A stretch of 54,954 bases of DNA from an uncultured delta proteobacterium (GCA_900696455.1 CAADGB010000167.1:1-54954), one strand, 5' to 3'. Shown: positions 35,997 through 44,983, counted from the first letter of the stretch. A program made the numbers and translations. The notes: generated by a model not told the origin, from the letters alone.

Positions 35997-38366
35997 ATGC
36001 GCTGGATCCGCCCGCTCGCCGAGCTCACCATCCGCGACGTCGCCCTGGCCGGCGGCAAGAACGCCTCGCTGGGCGAGATGATCCGCGAGCTGGCCGCGCT
36101 CGGGGTACGGGTGCCCGACGGGTTCGCGGTCACCGCCCCCGCCTACCGCCACGTGCTGCGCGAAGCCGGGCTCGAGCGCGCGATCGCCGACCTCCTGGCG
36201 GGCGTGCGCAAGGACGACGTCGACGACCTCACCGCCCGCGCCGCGCGGCTGCGCGAGCTGGTGCTGGGGGCGCCGCTCCCCGCCGACCTGGTGGCCGAGC
36301 TCGACGCCGCCTACCGCGGCCTGGGCGACGGCGTGTTCGTGGCGGTGCGCTCGTCGGCCACCGCCGAGGACCTGCCGGGCGCCAGCTTCGCCGGGCAGCA
36401 GGAGTCGTTCCTCCAGGTCCGCGGCCTGGCCCAGCTCCAGGACACGGTGCGCCGCTGCTTCGCCAGCCTGTTCACCGCCCGCGCCATCAGCTACCGCATC
36501 GACATGGGCTTCGCCCACGAGGCGGTGGCGCTGTCGGTGGGGGTCCAGCGCATGGTGCGGTCCGACCTGGCCTCGGCCGGCGTCATCTTCACCCTCGATC
36601 CCGAGTCCGGCAACCGCGACCTGGTGCTGGTGACCTCGGCCTGGGGCCTGGGCGAGAACGTGGTGCAGGGGCGGGTCCGCCCCGACGAGCTCTACGTCCA
36701 CGCCCCGACGCTGCGCGCCGGTCACCGCTCGCTGTTCTGGACCCGCATCGGCACCAAGGAGCGCCGGCTGGTGTGGGACGCCGCCGGCAGCCGCCTGGTC
36801 GACGAGCCGACGCCCGAGGCCGCCCGCCGCGCGTGCTCGCTCTCGGCCGACGACGCGCTGGTGCTGGCGCGCTGGGCGGTGACCATCGAGGACCACTACA
36901 GCCGGGTCCACGGCACGCCCACGCCCATGGACATCGAGTGGGCCAAGGACGGCCTCACCGGCGAGCTGTTCGTGGTCCAGGCCCGGCCCGAGACCGTCCA
37001 CGCCGGCCGCGGCCCGATCGTCCGCCTCTACCACCTGCGTGGCGGCGGTGAGGTCATGGGCGAGGGCGTGGCGATCGGCGCCGCCATCGGCCACGGCACC
37101 ACCCGCACCATCGCCGACCCGCGCGACATCGCCACCTTCCGCGGCGGCGAGGTCCTGGTCACCGACACCACCGATCCCGACTGGGAGCCGGTGATGAAGA
37201 AGGCCAGCGCGATCGTCACCGCGCGCGGCGGCCGCACCTCGCACGCCGCGATCGTCGCCCGCGAGCTCGGGATCCCGGCGGTGGTCGGCGTGCCCGAGGC
37301 CATGGCCCGCATCCCCGGCGGCGCCCTGGTGACGGTGTCGTGCGCCGACGGCGCGGTGGGCCGGATCTACCGCGGCCACGTCGACCACGAGATCGAGGAG
37401 CTCGACGTCGCCGCGATGCCGCCGGTGACGACGCGCATCTACATGAACCTGGCCCAGCCCGAGCAGGCCTTCCGCATGGCCCAGCTCCCCAGCCACGGCA
37501 TCGGCCTGGCCCGCATGGAGTTCGTGTTCGCGGGCTGGGTCGGCGTCCACCCGCTCGCGCTCACCCGCTACGACCGCCTGCCTCACGAGCTGCGGCTGGC
37601 GGTCGACGAGCGCACCGCCGGCTACGCCGATCGCACCGAGTTCTTCGTCGATCGCCTGGCCCAGGGCATCGGGGTGCTGGCGGCCGCGTTCTGGCCGCGG
37701 CCGGTGATCCTGCGCTTCTCCGACTTCAAGACCAACGAGTACGCCCGCCTGCTGGGCGGCGCCGGGTTCGAGCCGCGCGAGGAGAACCCGATGCTGGGGT
37801 GGCGCGGCGCCAGCCGCTACTACCACCCCGAGTTCAAGGACGGCTTCCTGCTCGAGTGCGCGGCGGTGCGGCGGGTGCGCGACGAGATGGGCCTCACCAA
37901 CCTCAAGCTGATGGTGCCGTTCTGCCGCACCCCCGACGAGGGCGCGCGGGTGCTCGAGGTGGCGGCCGGCGCCGGGCTGCGCCGCGGCGAGCGCGACCTC
38001 GACTGGTACGTGATGGCCGAGATCCCGTCCAACGTGCTCCTGGCCGAGCGCTTCGCCGAGCTCTTCGACGGCTTCTCGATCGGCTCCAACGATCTCACCC
38101 AGCTCGTGCTCGGCGTCGATCGCGACTCCGAGCGCGTCGCCCCGCTCTTCGACGAGCGCGATCCGGCGGTCGAGCGGGCGTGCGTGATGCTGCTCGAGGC
38201 CGCGCACCGGGCGGGGCGGACCGTCGGGATCTGCGGTCAGGCGCCGTCGGACTACCCCGAGTTCGCCGCCTTCCTGGTCGAGCACGGCATCGACTCGCTG
38301 TCGCTCACCCCCGACGCCGTGGTGCCGACGTGGCGGCGGATCGCGGCCCTGGAGGCCGGGCGATGA
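35997..38366 (+). CDS. ppsA: Phosphoenolpyruvate synthase
   Basis: A 789-residue pyruvate, water dikinase converting pyruvate and ATP to PEP, AMP and phosphate, the entry to gluconeogenesis. N-terminal nucleotide-binding domain: GGKNASLGEMIRELAALGVRVPDGFAVTA (start GGKNASLGEM), RSSATAEDLPGASFAGQQES. Central swivelling domain: GGRTSHAAIVARELG with phospho-accepting His416. C-terminal PEP/pyruvate TIM barrel: RFSDFKTNEYARLLGG, ENPMLGWRGASRYY, FSIGSNDLTQL and CGQAPSDYP with the catalytic Cys. Length fits PpsA, and the domain order excludes PTS enzyme I and PPDK. ATGA-coupled to ftsH. With the upstream PDH/ACS operon it places pyruvate and acetate use under the same sigma-54 control. Confidence 0.95.
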   Translation: MRWIRPLAELTIRDVALAGGKNASLGEMIRELAALGVRVPDGFAVTAPAYRHVLREAGLERAIADLLAGVRKDDVDDLTARAARLRELVLGAPLPADLVAELDAAYRGLGDGVFVAVRSSATAEDLPGASFAGQQESFLQVRGLAQLQDTVRRCFASLFTARAISYRIDMGFAHEAVALSVGVQRMVRSDLASAGVIFTLDPESGNRDLVLVTSAWGLGENVVQGRVRPDELYVHAPTLRAGHRSLFWTRIGTKERRLVWDAAGSRLVDEPTPEAARRACSLSADDALVLARWAVTIEDHYSRVHGTPTPMDIEWAKDGLTGELFVVQARPETVHAGRGPIVRLYHLRGGGEVMGEGVAIGAAIGHGTTRTIADPRDIATFRGGEVLVTDTTDPDWEPVMKKASAIVTARGGRTSHAAIVARELGIPAVVGVPEAMARIPGGALVTVSCADGAVGRIYRGHVDHEIEELDVAAMPPVTTRIYMNLAQPEQAFRMAQLPSHGIGLARMEFVFAGWVGVHPLALTRYDRLPHELRLAVDERTAGYADRTEFFVDRLAQGIGVLAAAFWPRPVILRFSDFKTNEYARLLGGAGFEPREENPMLGWRGASRYYHPEFKDGFLLECAAVRRVRDEMGLTNLKLMVPFCRTPDEGARVLEVAAGAGLRRGERDLDWYVMAEIPSNVLLAERFAELFDGFSIGSNDLTQLVLGVDRDSERVAPLFDERDPAVERACVMLLEAAHRAGRTVGICGQAPSDYPEFAAFLVEHGIDSLSLTPDAVVPTWRRIAALEAGR

Positions 38367-40303
38367 GCGCGGACGAACGCGCGCCGCCGCCGGCGCCGCC
38401 CGAGGGCGAGGGGCCGGCGACCTGGCGCTGGGTGGTCGCGGTCCTCGCCATCACCGCGATCGTGATCGCGTTCTCGATGGCCGGCGGCCCGGCGCGGGAG
38501 GAGGTCTCGTACCGCGAGCTGGTGACCCGGATCGAGGCCGGCGCGGTCAAGGACGTGGTCATCACCGGCGACGAGATCCGGGCCACGGTCAGCGAGGAGG
38601 GGCGGACGCGGACGGTGCGGGTGGTGCGCCCGCCCGAGGTCGACGCCCAGCCGCTCCTGCGCATGCTCGACGAGCGCGGCATCGACTACCGCGGCCGCCG
38701 CAGCACGCCGCCGTGGTGGACCGGCCTGCTCGGCTGGCTGGTCCCGATCGGCCTGTTCGTGCTCCTGTGGGTGTGGATGAGCAAGCGCCTGGGCGGCCCG
38801 CGCGGGCCGTTCGCCGCCGGCAAGTCCAAGGTCAAGCTCTACGACAAGACCGGCGCCCACCACGTCACCTTCGACGACGTGGCCGGGGTCGACGAGGCCG
38901 AGGCGGCGCTGGTCGAGGTCGTGGACTTCCTCAAGGACCCGAACAAGTACCAGCGCCTGGGGGCGCGGGTGCCCAAGGGCGTGCTCCTGGTCGGCCCGCC
39001 CGGCACCGGCAAGACGCTCCTGGCGCGGGCGGTCGCCGGCGAGGCCGCGGTGCCGTTCTTCTCGATGTCGGGGTCGGACTTCGTCGAGATGTTCGTGGGG
39101 GTGGGCGCGGCCCGGGTCCGCGACCTGTTCGAGCAGGCCAAGAACCGGGCGCCGTGCATCGTCTTCATCGACGAGATCGACGCCATCGGCAAGCAGCGCT
39201 CGGCCGGGGTCAGCCTCGCCGGCAACGACGAGCGCGAGCAGACCCTGGGCCAGCTCCTGAGCGAGATGGACGGCTTCGACGCCGGCAGCGGCGTCGTCAT
39301 CATGGCGGCCACCAACCAGCCCGAGGTCCTCGATCCGGCGCTGGTGCGGGCCGGCCGCTTCGACCGGCGGGTGCTGGTCGACCGGCCCGACGTGCGCGGC
39401 CGGCGCGCCATCCTCGCCGTCCACGCCCGCAAGCTCATCCTCGATCCGTCCGCCGATCTCGAGCTGGTCGCCCGCCGCACCCCGGGCATGGTCGGCGCCG
39501 ACCTGGCGGCCCTGCTCAACGAGGCGGCCCTGGCCGCGGCCCGCCGCGGCGCCGCGGCCGTGACGTCGATGGACCTCGAGGCCGCGATCGATCGCGCGCT
39601 CCTGGGCGCGGAGCAGCGGGGGCGGGCGATGACCGACGACGAGAAGCGGCGCGTCGCCTACCACGAGGCCGGCCACGCCCTGGTGGCGCTGTCGGTCGAG
39701 CGCGGCGATCCGGTGCACCGGGTGTCGATCATCCCGCGGGCGGTGGGGGCGCTCGGGGTCACGCTCCAGCTCCCCACCGAGGAGCGCTACCTGGTCACCC
39801 GCGAGGAGCTGCTCGACCGCCTGGCGGTGATGCTGGGCGGGCGGGCGGCCGAGGAGGTGGCCTGCGGCGACGTCTCGACCGGGGCCGCCGACGATCTGGA
39901 GCGCGCCACCGAGCTGACCCGGCAGATGGTGATGCGCTTCGGCATGAGCGAGCCGCTGGGGGCGCAGACCTTCGGCCGCAGCCACGCGCCGCGCCACCTC
40001 GCGCTGCGCGCGCTCGAGGAGCGCACCTACGGCGAGGACACCGCGCGCGCCATCGACGCCGAGATCCACGACACCCTGGCCGCCCAGCTCGAGCGGGCGC
40101 GCGCGATCGTGCGCGCCCGCAAGGCCGAGCTCGAGGCCATCGCCCGCCGCCTGCTCGTCGACGAGACCCTCGATCGCGAGCAGCTCGAGGCCCTGGCCAC
40201 GCCCCGGCGGCCGGCCCCGGCCCCGGCCGCGGCGGCGGCGGCGACCGTCGCGCCCGCGGCGGAGGCCGAGCCGCGCAACGACGAGTCGCCGGCCTCGGCC
40301 TGA
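38363..40303 (+). CDS. ftsH: ATP-dependent zinc metalloprotease FtsH
   Basis: A 646-residue inner-membrane AAA+ protease degrading membrane and short-lived cytosolic proteins. Two N-terminal membrane helices (~22-41 and ~117-138) flank a small periplasmic domain. AAA+ module: Walker A GPPGTGKT (211-218), Walker [13 protein letters not shown], second region of homology [20 protein letters not shown] (start ATNQPE). Zinc site HEAGH at 434-438, third ligand in the DDLERAT region. The Pro/Ala-rich tail (from ~615) is disordered. Probably a paralogue specific to this regulon rather than the only copy, because it is translationally coupled to ppsA and sigma-54-controlled; a second copy elsewhere is inference. 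Confidence 0.95.
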   Translation: MSADERAPPPAPPEGEGPATWRWVVAVLAITAIVIAFSMAGGPAREEVSYRELVTRIEAGAVKDVVITGDEIRATVSEEGRTRTVRVVRPPEVDAQPLLRMLDERGIDYRGRRSTPPWWTGLLGWLVPIGLFVLLWVWMSKRLGGPRGPFAAGKSKVKLYDKTGAHHVTFDDVAGVDEAEAALVEVVDFLKDPNKYQRLGARVPKGVLLVGPPGTGKTLLARAVAGEAAVPFFSMSGSDFVEMFVGVGAARVRDLFEQAKNRAPCIVFIDEIDAIGKQRSAGVSLAGNDEREQTLGQLLSEMDGFDAGSGVVIMAATNQPEVLDPALVRAGRFDRRVLVDRPDVRGRRAILAVHARKLILDPSADLELVARRTPGMVGADLAALLNEAALAAARRGAAAVTSMDLEAAIDRALLGAEQRGRAMTDDEKRRVAYHEAGHALVALSVERGDPVHRVSIIPRAVGALGVTLQLPTEERYLVTREELLDRLAVMLGGRAAEEVACGDVSTGAADDLERATELTRQMVMRFGMSEPLGAQTFGRSHAPRHLALRALEERTYGEDTARAIDAEIHDTLAAQLERARAIVRARKAELEAIARRLLVDETLDREQLEALATPRRPAPAPAAAAAATVAPAAEAEPRNDESPASA

Positions 40304-40359
40304 ACGCAAGGCGTTCGCCCCCGGCCCTCGCAGCGCGGCGCGGCGACGGGGGGGCCGGC

Positions 40360-40375
40360 CGGTCCAGCGTATGCA
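40360..40375 (+). promoter_or_regulatory. Sigma-54-type promoter, lipoprotein gene
   Basis: CGGTCCAGCGTATGCA: GG-N10-GC with TGCA. It lies 25 nt before the ATG; GGAGG sits within the leader. A degenerate activator dyad ACGCAAGGCGTTCGC (one mismatch) is at 40304-40318. -24 box weaker than most (GGTCC). Confidence 0.6.
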
Positions 40376-40399
40376 CCAGGAAGGGCATGGAGGTTCGCC

Positions 40400-41056
40400 A
40401 TGTCCCCACCCACCCGTCTCCCCGGATCCGGCCTCCTCGTCTCTGTGCCGCTCGCCCTGGCCGTGATCGCCTGCGGCGGCGGTGACGACGGCGAGGTCAC
40501 CACCACCCGCGAGGTCCTGGCCCACGACACGACCTTCCTGGTCGCCGGCGTCGAGAGCACGGCCACGCTCCACGCCGAGCTGCGCCGCGCCGGGCGCGTG
40601 CAGGAGGCCGACGTCGCCGTCGCGGTGACCAGCGGCAACCTGGCCGCCCACGTCGACGGCGCCGCGCTGGTGGTCGACGGCCTGACCGTCACCTTCGGCG
40701 ACATCCCGCTGCCGCTGGAGATCTTCCCGTCCGACCTCACCCTGACCGGCATCGGCGTCCACCTGGCCGCGCCCCTGGTCCTGCCGGCGTACTGGACCGA
40801 CGACGACGAGGCCGCCACCAGCTCGGGCCCGGGCCGCCTGCGCCTCGACTGGAGCCTGCGCATCGACGGGCAGGTCTATCCGCTCGGCGAGCAGGAGCTG
40901 GGCAACCTCGGCTTCGAGCTGGCGGTCCACCGCGACGGCCCGCGCCTGCGCTTCGACCTGGCGGTGCTCGCCCACGGCGTGATGTGGAGCTGGGCCGACA
41001 TCATCGCGCTGGGCGATCTCGAGCTCGAGGTCACCGCCTACGCGCTCCTCGAGTAG
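40400..41056 (+). CDS. Hypothetical lipoprotein
   Basis: A 218-residue exported lipoprotein: hydrophobic signal (LLVSVPLALAVIAC) with Cys25 as lipidation site, followed by GGGDDGE (acidic residues at +5/+6). The mature part is beta-rich with alternating hydrophobics (VAVAVTSGNLAAHVDGAAL, LDWSLRIDGQVYPLG) and no recognised catalytic motif or family. Probably an envelope protein of unknown function. The start is supported by GGAGG 7 nt upstream. It sits between ftsH and hsp20, with its own sigma-54-like promoter, which ties it to the surrounding stress genes. Confidence 0.75.
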   Translation: MSPPTRLPGSGLLVSVPLALAVIACGGGDDGEVTTTREVLAHDTTFLVAGVESTATLHAELRRAGRVQEADVAVAVTSGNLAAHVDGAALVVDGLTVTFGDIPLPLEIFPSDLTLTGIGVHLAAPLVLPAYWTDDDEAATSSGPGRLRLDWSLRIDGQVYPLGEQELGNLGFELAVHRDGPRLRFDLAVLAHGVMWSWADIIALGDLELEVTAYALLE

Positions 41057-41102
41057 CCCGCGGCGAGGGGCGCGCAGCGGGCGGTGCGCGCTCGGCGCCG
41101 CG

Positions 41103-41117
41103 ACGCAGCACGTGCGC
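41103..41117 (+). promoter_or_regulatory. Putative enhancer-binding-protein site (hsp20)
   Basis: ACGCAGCACGTGCGC is a perfect CGCA-N5-TGCG dyad centred 39 bp upstream of the -24 GG. A half-match (CGCA at 41073) lies 31 bp further upstream. Confidence 0.6.
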
Positions 41118-41147
41118 GCTCCCGTCGCCGCGCGGCCTCGCCGGCGC

Positions 41148-41163
41148 TGGCCCGCGGCTTGCT
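41148..41163 (+). promoter_or_regulatory. Sigma-54 promoter, hsp20
   Basis: TGGCCCGCGGCTTGCT: GG-N10-GC and TTGCT; 15 of 16 bases are shared with the promoter at 45906-45921. The leader is about 30 nt and contains GGAGAGAGGA. Confidence 0.8.
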
Positions 41164-41202
41164 CCCAGGCGCGGCAGGACCACAACCACAGGAGAGAGGA
41201 CC

Positions 41203-41676
41203 ATGGCAGACATCATCAAGAGGAGTGGGAACGGCGACGTGATCGAGGCCTACGACCCGTTCCGCGCGATGCGCGAGTGGCTGCGCTGGGATCCGTTCCG
41301 CGAGATGGCGCCCCTGCTCGGCCGCGCCGAGCGCGAGTGGATGCCGGCCTTCGAGGTGCGCGAGAACAAGGACGCCTACGTCTTCACCGCCGACCTGCCG
41401 GGGGTGAAGGCCGAGGATCTCGACGTGTCCCTCACCGGCAACCGGCTCAGCGTCAGCGGCAAGCGCGAATCGCAGAAGGAGACCAAGGAGGACCGGTACT
41501 ACGCGTTCGAGCGCGCGTACGGCACCTTCACCCGGACCTTCACGCTGCCCGAGGGCATCGACGCCGCCCACGTCGGCAGCGAGCTCAAGGACGGGGTCCT
41601 GACCCTGGTGGTGCCCAAGCTGCCCGAGGCCCAGGCCAAGAAGATCCCGGTCGCGGCCAGCGGCAGCAAGTCCTGA
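41203..41676 (+). CDS. Hsp20/alpha-crystallin small heat-shock protein
   Basis: A 157-residue ATP-independent chaperone that binds unfolding proteins. The alpha-crystallin domain spans ~50-145: WMPAFEVRENKDAYVFTADLPGV (start of domain), LSVSGKRESQKE, YGTFTRTFTLPEGID and DGVLTLVVPKLPE with the conserved GVL motif. A short C-terminal KKIPV resembles the I-x-I/V oligomerisation tail. ATG 41203 is set by a strong ribosome-binding site (GGAGAGAGGA, ~4-nt spacer). Sigma-54 promoter with upstream activator dyad; monocistronic, ending at a hairpin shared with the convergent SDR gene. Confidence 0.95.
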   Translation: MADIIKRSGNGDVIEAYDPFRAMREWLRWDPFREMAPLLGRAEREWMPAFEVRENKDAYVFTADLPGVKAEDLDVSLTGNRLSVSGKRESQKETKEDRYYAFERAYGTFTRTFTLPEGIDAAHVGSELKDGVLTLVVPKLPEAQAKKIPVAASGSKS

Positions 41677-41700
41677 CCGGCGGCCGCCGCTGGCCGCCGG
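41677..41700. terminator. Hairpin between convergent hsp20 and SDR genes
   Basis: Perfect 9-bp inverted repeat CCGGCGGCC/GGCCGCCGG around a 6-nt loop, immediately after the hsp20 stop codon. No T-run, so a bidirectional structural terminator is plausible but not certain. Confidence 0.5.
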
Positions 41701-41716
41701 CACGGCGTGGGAGCGA

Positions 41717-42649
41717 TCAGGGGCGCGGCCAGCGCAGGGGATGGGTGGGCCGGTAGCCGAGGTCGGCGCGGGCCCGCGCGTCGTCGATCAGGCCGCCGAA
41801 CTGGAAGCGGCGCAGGTTGAGGTCGAAGCGGAACTCGAGGCCGGTGGCGCCGGCGCGCAGGCGGTAGAGCGGGGCGAGGAGCGGGCGCGGCACCGGCACG
41901 TCGCGCCGTCCCCAGCGGGCGATGAGGCGCGACAGCGGCAGCGTATCGGCGCCGGCGACGTTGTACACGCCCTGGCCGCGGGCGCCGGCGGCCAGGACCA
42001 CGGCGGCGGCGGCGTCCTCGAGCGAGATCACGTTGATCATCGGATCGAAGCCGAGCGGCCGCAGGCACACCCGGGACCGCAGGTAGTCCCAGAGCTGGCT
42101 GCCCATGTCGGGCGCCAGGATCTCGGCGGTGCGCAGGACCACGATGGCCAGGCGCGACATGCCCATGCGCGCGCACACCGTGAGGTCGGCCTCGACCCGG
42201 TCGCGGATCCACTGCGGCGCCTCCGGGTCGAACTCGAGGGCGGCGTCCTCGTCGAGGAGCGCCGGGCCGCTGGCGCGCAGGGCGTAGACCGCGGCGCTCG
42301 ACGGGTAGACGAAGCGGGCGATCGTGGGCACCGCGGCGCAGGCGGCGAGGAGCTGGCGCAGCGCGAGCACGTTGCGGGCGTGGATGCGCGGCCCCTCGTC
42401 GCGGGCGCTGCGGTGCAGCGCCAGGTGGATCACGGTGTCGACGCCGTGGGCGCGGGCGTCGCCGTGGACGAGATCGTGGACCGCGCGCTCGCGGGTCAGA
42501 TCGCAGCGGCGGTAGCTGAGGCGCGGCGCGTCGCCGAGGAAGGGCTCGGCGCCGGCCTCGAGCACGTGCTCGACCGCCGGATCGGTGAGCAGGCGACGCC
42601 CGACCTCACCGCCCAGGGGCGTGGTGGCACCGGTGACCAGGATCCTCAC
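41717..42649 (-). CDS. NAD(P)-dependent epimerase/dehydratase family (extended SDR) protein
   Basis: A 310-residue Rossmann protein. GATTPLGGEVGRR is the N-terminal nucleotide-binding motif of extended SDRs (GxxGxxG-like); VIHLAL and VYPSSAAVYAL correspond to the NAG-equivalent and Ser-containing strands. The usual catalytic YxxxK is not visible after SSAAVYA (the region reads APQWIRDRVEADL), so it may be a non-catalytic or atypical member, perhaps binding a nucleotide-sugar or lipid. It starts with GTG overlapping the stop of the upstream acyltransferase gene by 4 bp (GTGA). The pairing with a PlsC-like enzyme is common in bacterial lipid operons. Confidence 0.85.
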   Translation of the reverse strand: MRILVTGATTPLGGEVGRRLLTDPAVEHVLEAGAEPFLGDAPRLSYRRCDLTRERAVHDLVHGDARAHGVDTVIHLALHRSARDEGPRIHARNVLALRQLLAACAAVPTIARFVYPSSAAVYALRASGPALLDEDAALEFDPEAPQWIRDRVEADLTVCARMGMSRLAIVVLRTAEILAPDMGSQLWDYLRSRVCLRPLGFDPMINVISLEDAAAAVVLAAGARGQGVYNVAGADTLPLSRLIARWGRRDVPVPRPLLAPLYRLRAGATGLEFRFDLNLRRFQFGGLIDDARARADLGYRPTHPLRWPRP

Positions 42650-43458
42650 CGCCGTCCTCCGACCGCGCCGGCGCGGCGCGCCTCCAGGCCGCGGGCGATG
42701 AGCTCGGCCAGCGCGACCTTGACGCGCTCGGCGGCGGCGGCGGCGATGACCGGATCGTCGGCGGCGTCCGGCGGGTGATCGCGGTGGAGCGCGAGGGGCG
42801 CCCCGTAGTGGAGGTGGTAGCGCACCGGCAGGGGGACGGGCGAGGCGGGGATGGGCAGGTAGGGCGCGCCGAAGGCGCGGACGCCGCGCAGCTTGAACGC
42901 CACCGGCCAGCTCTCCTCGGAGCCGATGATCGCGACCGGGATGACCGGCACCCGGTGGCGGATCGCGAGCTCGGCGTGGCCGACCCGCCACGCCTGCAGC
43001 CGGTAGCGCTCGCGGAACGGCTTGGCGACGCCGGTGGTGCCCTCGGGGAAGATGGCGATGAGCTCGCCCGCCTCGAGCAGGTGGCGCACGTTCTGGCGGG
43101 TGCCGCTGACCACGCCGATCCGGGCGAACACCGTGTTGACGATGGGGAAGGCGGCGACGAACAGGTCGGCCACCGGGCGCAGCACCCGCCCGGAGTGGGC
43201 CATGACGTCGAGCCACAGCATCGCGCCGTCGACCGGCAGGGTGCCGGCGTGGTTGGCCACCAGGATCGCGGCCCCGGTCGCCGGCAGGTGCTCGCTGCCG
43301 GTCGACGTGACCCGGAAGTAACGGCGGTAGAGCGGCCCGCACAGGCGGGCGGCGCGGCGGGCGGCGCGGGGATCGAGGCCGAAGACGTCGTAGCCGTGGC
43401 CGGCGTCGCGAAACGCCGGCAGACCGTCGGGCTGGCCGCGCGCCGGGGCGGAGGTCAT
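42646..43458 (-). CDS. Lysophospholipid acyltransferase (PlsC-like) family protein
   Basis: A 270-residue membrane-associated acyltransferase transferring a fatty acyl group to a lysophospholipid or similar acceptor. VANHAGTLPVDGAML is a variant of the NHX4D active site (extra spacing before Asp), and FPEGTTG is the acceptor-phosphate-binding motif. VPVIPVAIIGSEESWP is the usual third block. Start: ATG 43458 lies 14 nt after the -12 C of a sigma-54 promoter; the longer reading from 43539 would begin upstream of that promoter and adds only low-complexity residues. Translationally coupled to the SDR gene. The acceptor is unknown; with patatin and the DHCR24-like enzyme it suggests membrane-lipid remodelling in this regulon. 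Confidence 0.9.
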   Translation of the reverse strand: MTSAPARGQPDGLPAFRDAGHGYDVFGLDPRAARRAARLCGPLYRRYFRVTSTGSEHLPATGAAILVANHAGTLPVDGAMLWLDVMAHSGRVLRPVADLFVAAFPIVNTVFARIGVVSGTRQNVRHLLEAGELIAIFPEGTTGVAKPFRERYRLQAWRVGHAELAIRHRVPVIPVAIIGSEESWPVAFKLRGVRAFGAPYLPIPASPVPLPVRYHLHYGAPLALHRDHPPDAADDPVIAAAAAERVKVALAELIARGLEARRAGAVGGRR

Positions 43459-43470
43459 GGCGCGAGGTGT

Positions 43471-43486
43471 TGCAGGGGGCGTGCCT
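43471..43486 (-). promoter_or_regulatory. Sigma-54 promoter, PlsC-SDR operon
   Basis: Minus-strand AGGCACGCCCCCTGCA: GGCACG at -24, TGCA at -12, GG-N10-GC. ATG 14 nt after the -12 C (near-leaderless). No activator dyad found upstream. Confidence 0.7.
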
Positions 43487-43564
43487 GCCGCTGCCCGCGG
43501 CGCGCGCCTGGCGCGCGAGCCCGTCCCCGGCTCGGCCAACCGCGCGTCCCCGTGCGTCCGCGCG

Positions 43565-44902
43565 TCAGCGCGGCATGGTCATCGTGCTCTGGCCCTCGAG
43601 GCCGCGGGCGGCGCGGCGGGCGCCCTCGTGGTCGCCGAGCTCGACGTAGAGCGGGACCAGCGCCGCCAGCACGCGGGCGCTCAGGGCGTTGAAGGCGCAG
43701 GTGCCGGCGGAGGCGCCCACGCACAGCAGATCGATCGCCTCCTCCAGCTCGGTGGCGGCCGACCGTGGCCGCCCCAGCGCCCGCAGGAGGTCGGCCAGCG
43801 CCAGGTAGCGGGTCACGACCAGCTCCGGATCGCCCGCCAGGATGGCCAGCCCGATCTCGCGCCGCAGCTCGATCTCGGCGGTGGCGTGCTGGCCCGAGCC
43901 GCGCGCCACCCGGCGCGGGCCCTCGAGCTGCTCGTCGCGCGGGCCCAGGACCAGGGTGGTGACGTGATCGGTGCTCGTCGGGCGCGGCATGGGGCGCGGC
44001 ACCGTGCAGCGGCGCGGGCCGCGGCTGGCCGCCATCACCGCCGGCCCGGCCGCCAGCGCCTCGATGAACGCGGCGGCCGAGGGGAAGCGGCGCGCGGGAT
44101 CCTTGGCCAGCGCGGTCATCACCGCCTGCTCGACGTGGCGAGGGATGGCGAGCTCGGGGCAGCGCAGGGACGGCGGCACCACCACGTCCTCGATGTGGCG
44201 GCGCAGGGTCTCGGCGAACGCCGCCGCACCGGCGAACGGGGTCGAGCCGGTGAGCAGCTCGTAGAGCAGGGCGCCCACCGCGTAGAGGTCGGACGCCGGC
44301 GTGGGCGCGGCGCCCTGGATGACCTCGGGCGCCATGTACTCCGGGGTCCCCGAGATGACCGTGGCGTCGAAGGCGTCGGCCGGGTCGCGGGCCTCGGCCG
44401 AGATCCGCGCCAGGCCGAAGTCCACCAGCTTGGCCTGCTCGCCGCGGTCGCGGGTGGTCTCGACCAGGACGTTGTCGCTCTTCACGTCGGCGTGGACGAT
44501 GCCGAGGGTGTGGGCGTCGGCCAGGGCGTCGAGGAGCTGGGTGACGAGGCCGGCGGCGCGCGCCGGATCGAGGGGCGCCTCCTGGCGCACGATGCTGGCC
44601 AGGGAGCGGCCCTGCACGTACTCCATCACCAGGAAGGGGGCGCCGTCCTCGGTCTCGCCGTAGTCGATGACCGCGACCGAGTTGGGGTGGGCGAAGCGCG
44701 CGGCGGCGATCGCCTCGGTCTTGAAGTGGCGGGCGATGCGGTCGTCGTCGGCCAGCTCGCGGTGCATGACCTTGACCGCGACCGTCCGGCACAGGGTCAC
44801 CTGCTCGGCGCGGTAGACCCGGCCCATCCCGCCGGCGCCGATGCAGTCCCCGAGGGCATACTTGCCCGCGAGCAGCACCGTGGTCTCGAGGTCATGGCCC
44901 AT
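43565..44902 (-). CDS. Serine/threonine protein kinase (Hanks type)
   Basis: A 445-residue soluble kinase. The kinase domain (~12-275) has the Gly loop GAGGMGRVY, Lys in VAVKVM, catalytic loop HADVKSDN, DFGLA and the APE-containing GTPEYMAPE. The usual HRD Arg is Ala, making it a non-RD kinase, so activation-loop phosphorylation may not be needed. After a linker, the C-terminal ~150 residues are helical and TPR-like (LALADLLRALGRPRSA..., LVPLYVELGDHEGARRAARG); no transmembrane segment. Substrates are unknown; the FHA-cyclase near 12 kb is a type of protein that reads such phosphorylation. Start ATG 44902 has GGGAG just upstream and lies 17 nt after the -12 C of a strong sigma-54 match. Confidence 0.93.
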   Translation of the reverse strand: MGHDLETTVLLAGKYALGDCIGAGGMGRVYRAEQVTLCRTVAVKVMHRELADDDRIARHFKTEAIAAARFAHPNSVAVIDYGETEDGAPFLVMEYVQGRSLASIVRQEAPLDPARAAGLVTQLLDALADAHTLGIVHADVKSDNVLVETTRDRGEQAKLVDFGLARISAEARDPADAFDATVISGTPEYMAPEVIQGAAPTPASDLYAVGALLYELLTGSTPFAGAAAFAETLRRHIEDVVVPPSLRCPELAIPRHVEQAVMTALAKDPARRFPSAAAFIEALAAGPAVMAASRGPRRCTVPRPMPRPTSTDHVTTLVLGPRDEQLEGPRRVARGSGQHATAEIELRREIGLAILAGDPELVVTRYLALADLLRALGRPRSAATELEEAIDLLCVGASAGTCAFNALSARVLAALVPLYVELGDHEGARRAARGLEGQSTMTMPR

Positions 44903-44917
44903 ACGCTCCCGAGCAAG

Positions 44918-44933
44918 AGCATCGAGCGTGCCA
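44918..44933 (-). promoter_or_regulatory. Sigma-54 promoter, Ser/Thr kinase gene
   Basis: Minus-strand TGGCACGCTCGATGCT: perfect TGGCACG -24 box, ATGCT -12 box, GG-N10-GC. Leader about 5 nt. Confidence 0.8.
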
Positions 44934-44983
44934 GCCGTACGGACGCGCAAGCATGCGAGACGAGGCGCGCCGGCTGTGCACCT

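Noticed and set aside
40303-40315. Terminator after ftsH (AACGC-AAG-GCGTT)
   Set aside because: The stem is only 5 bp with no T-run; the sequence better matches a degenerate activator dyad.
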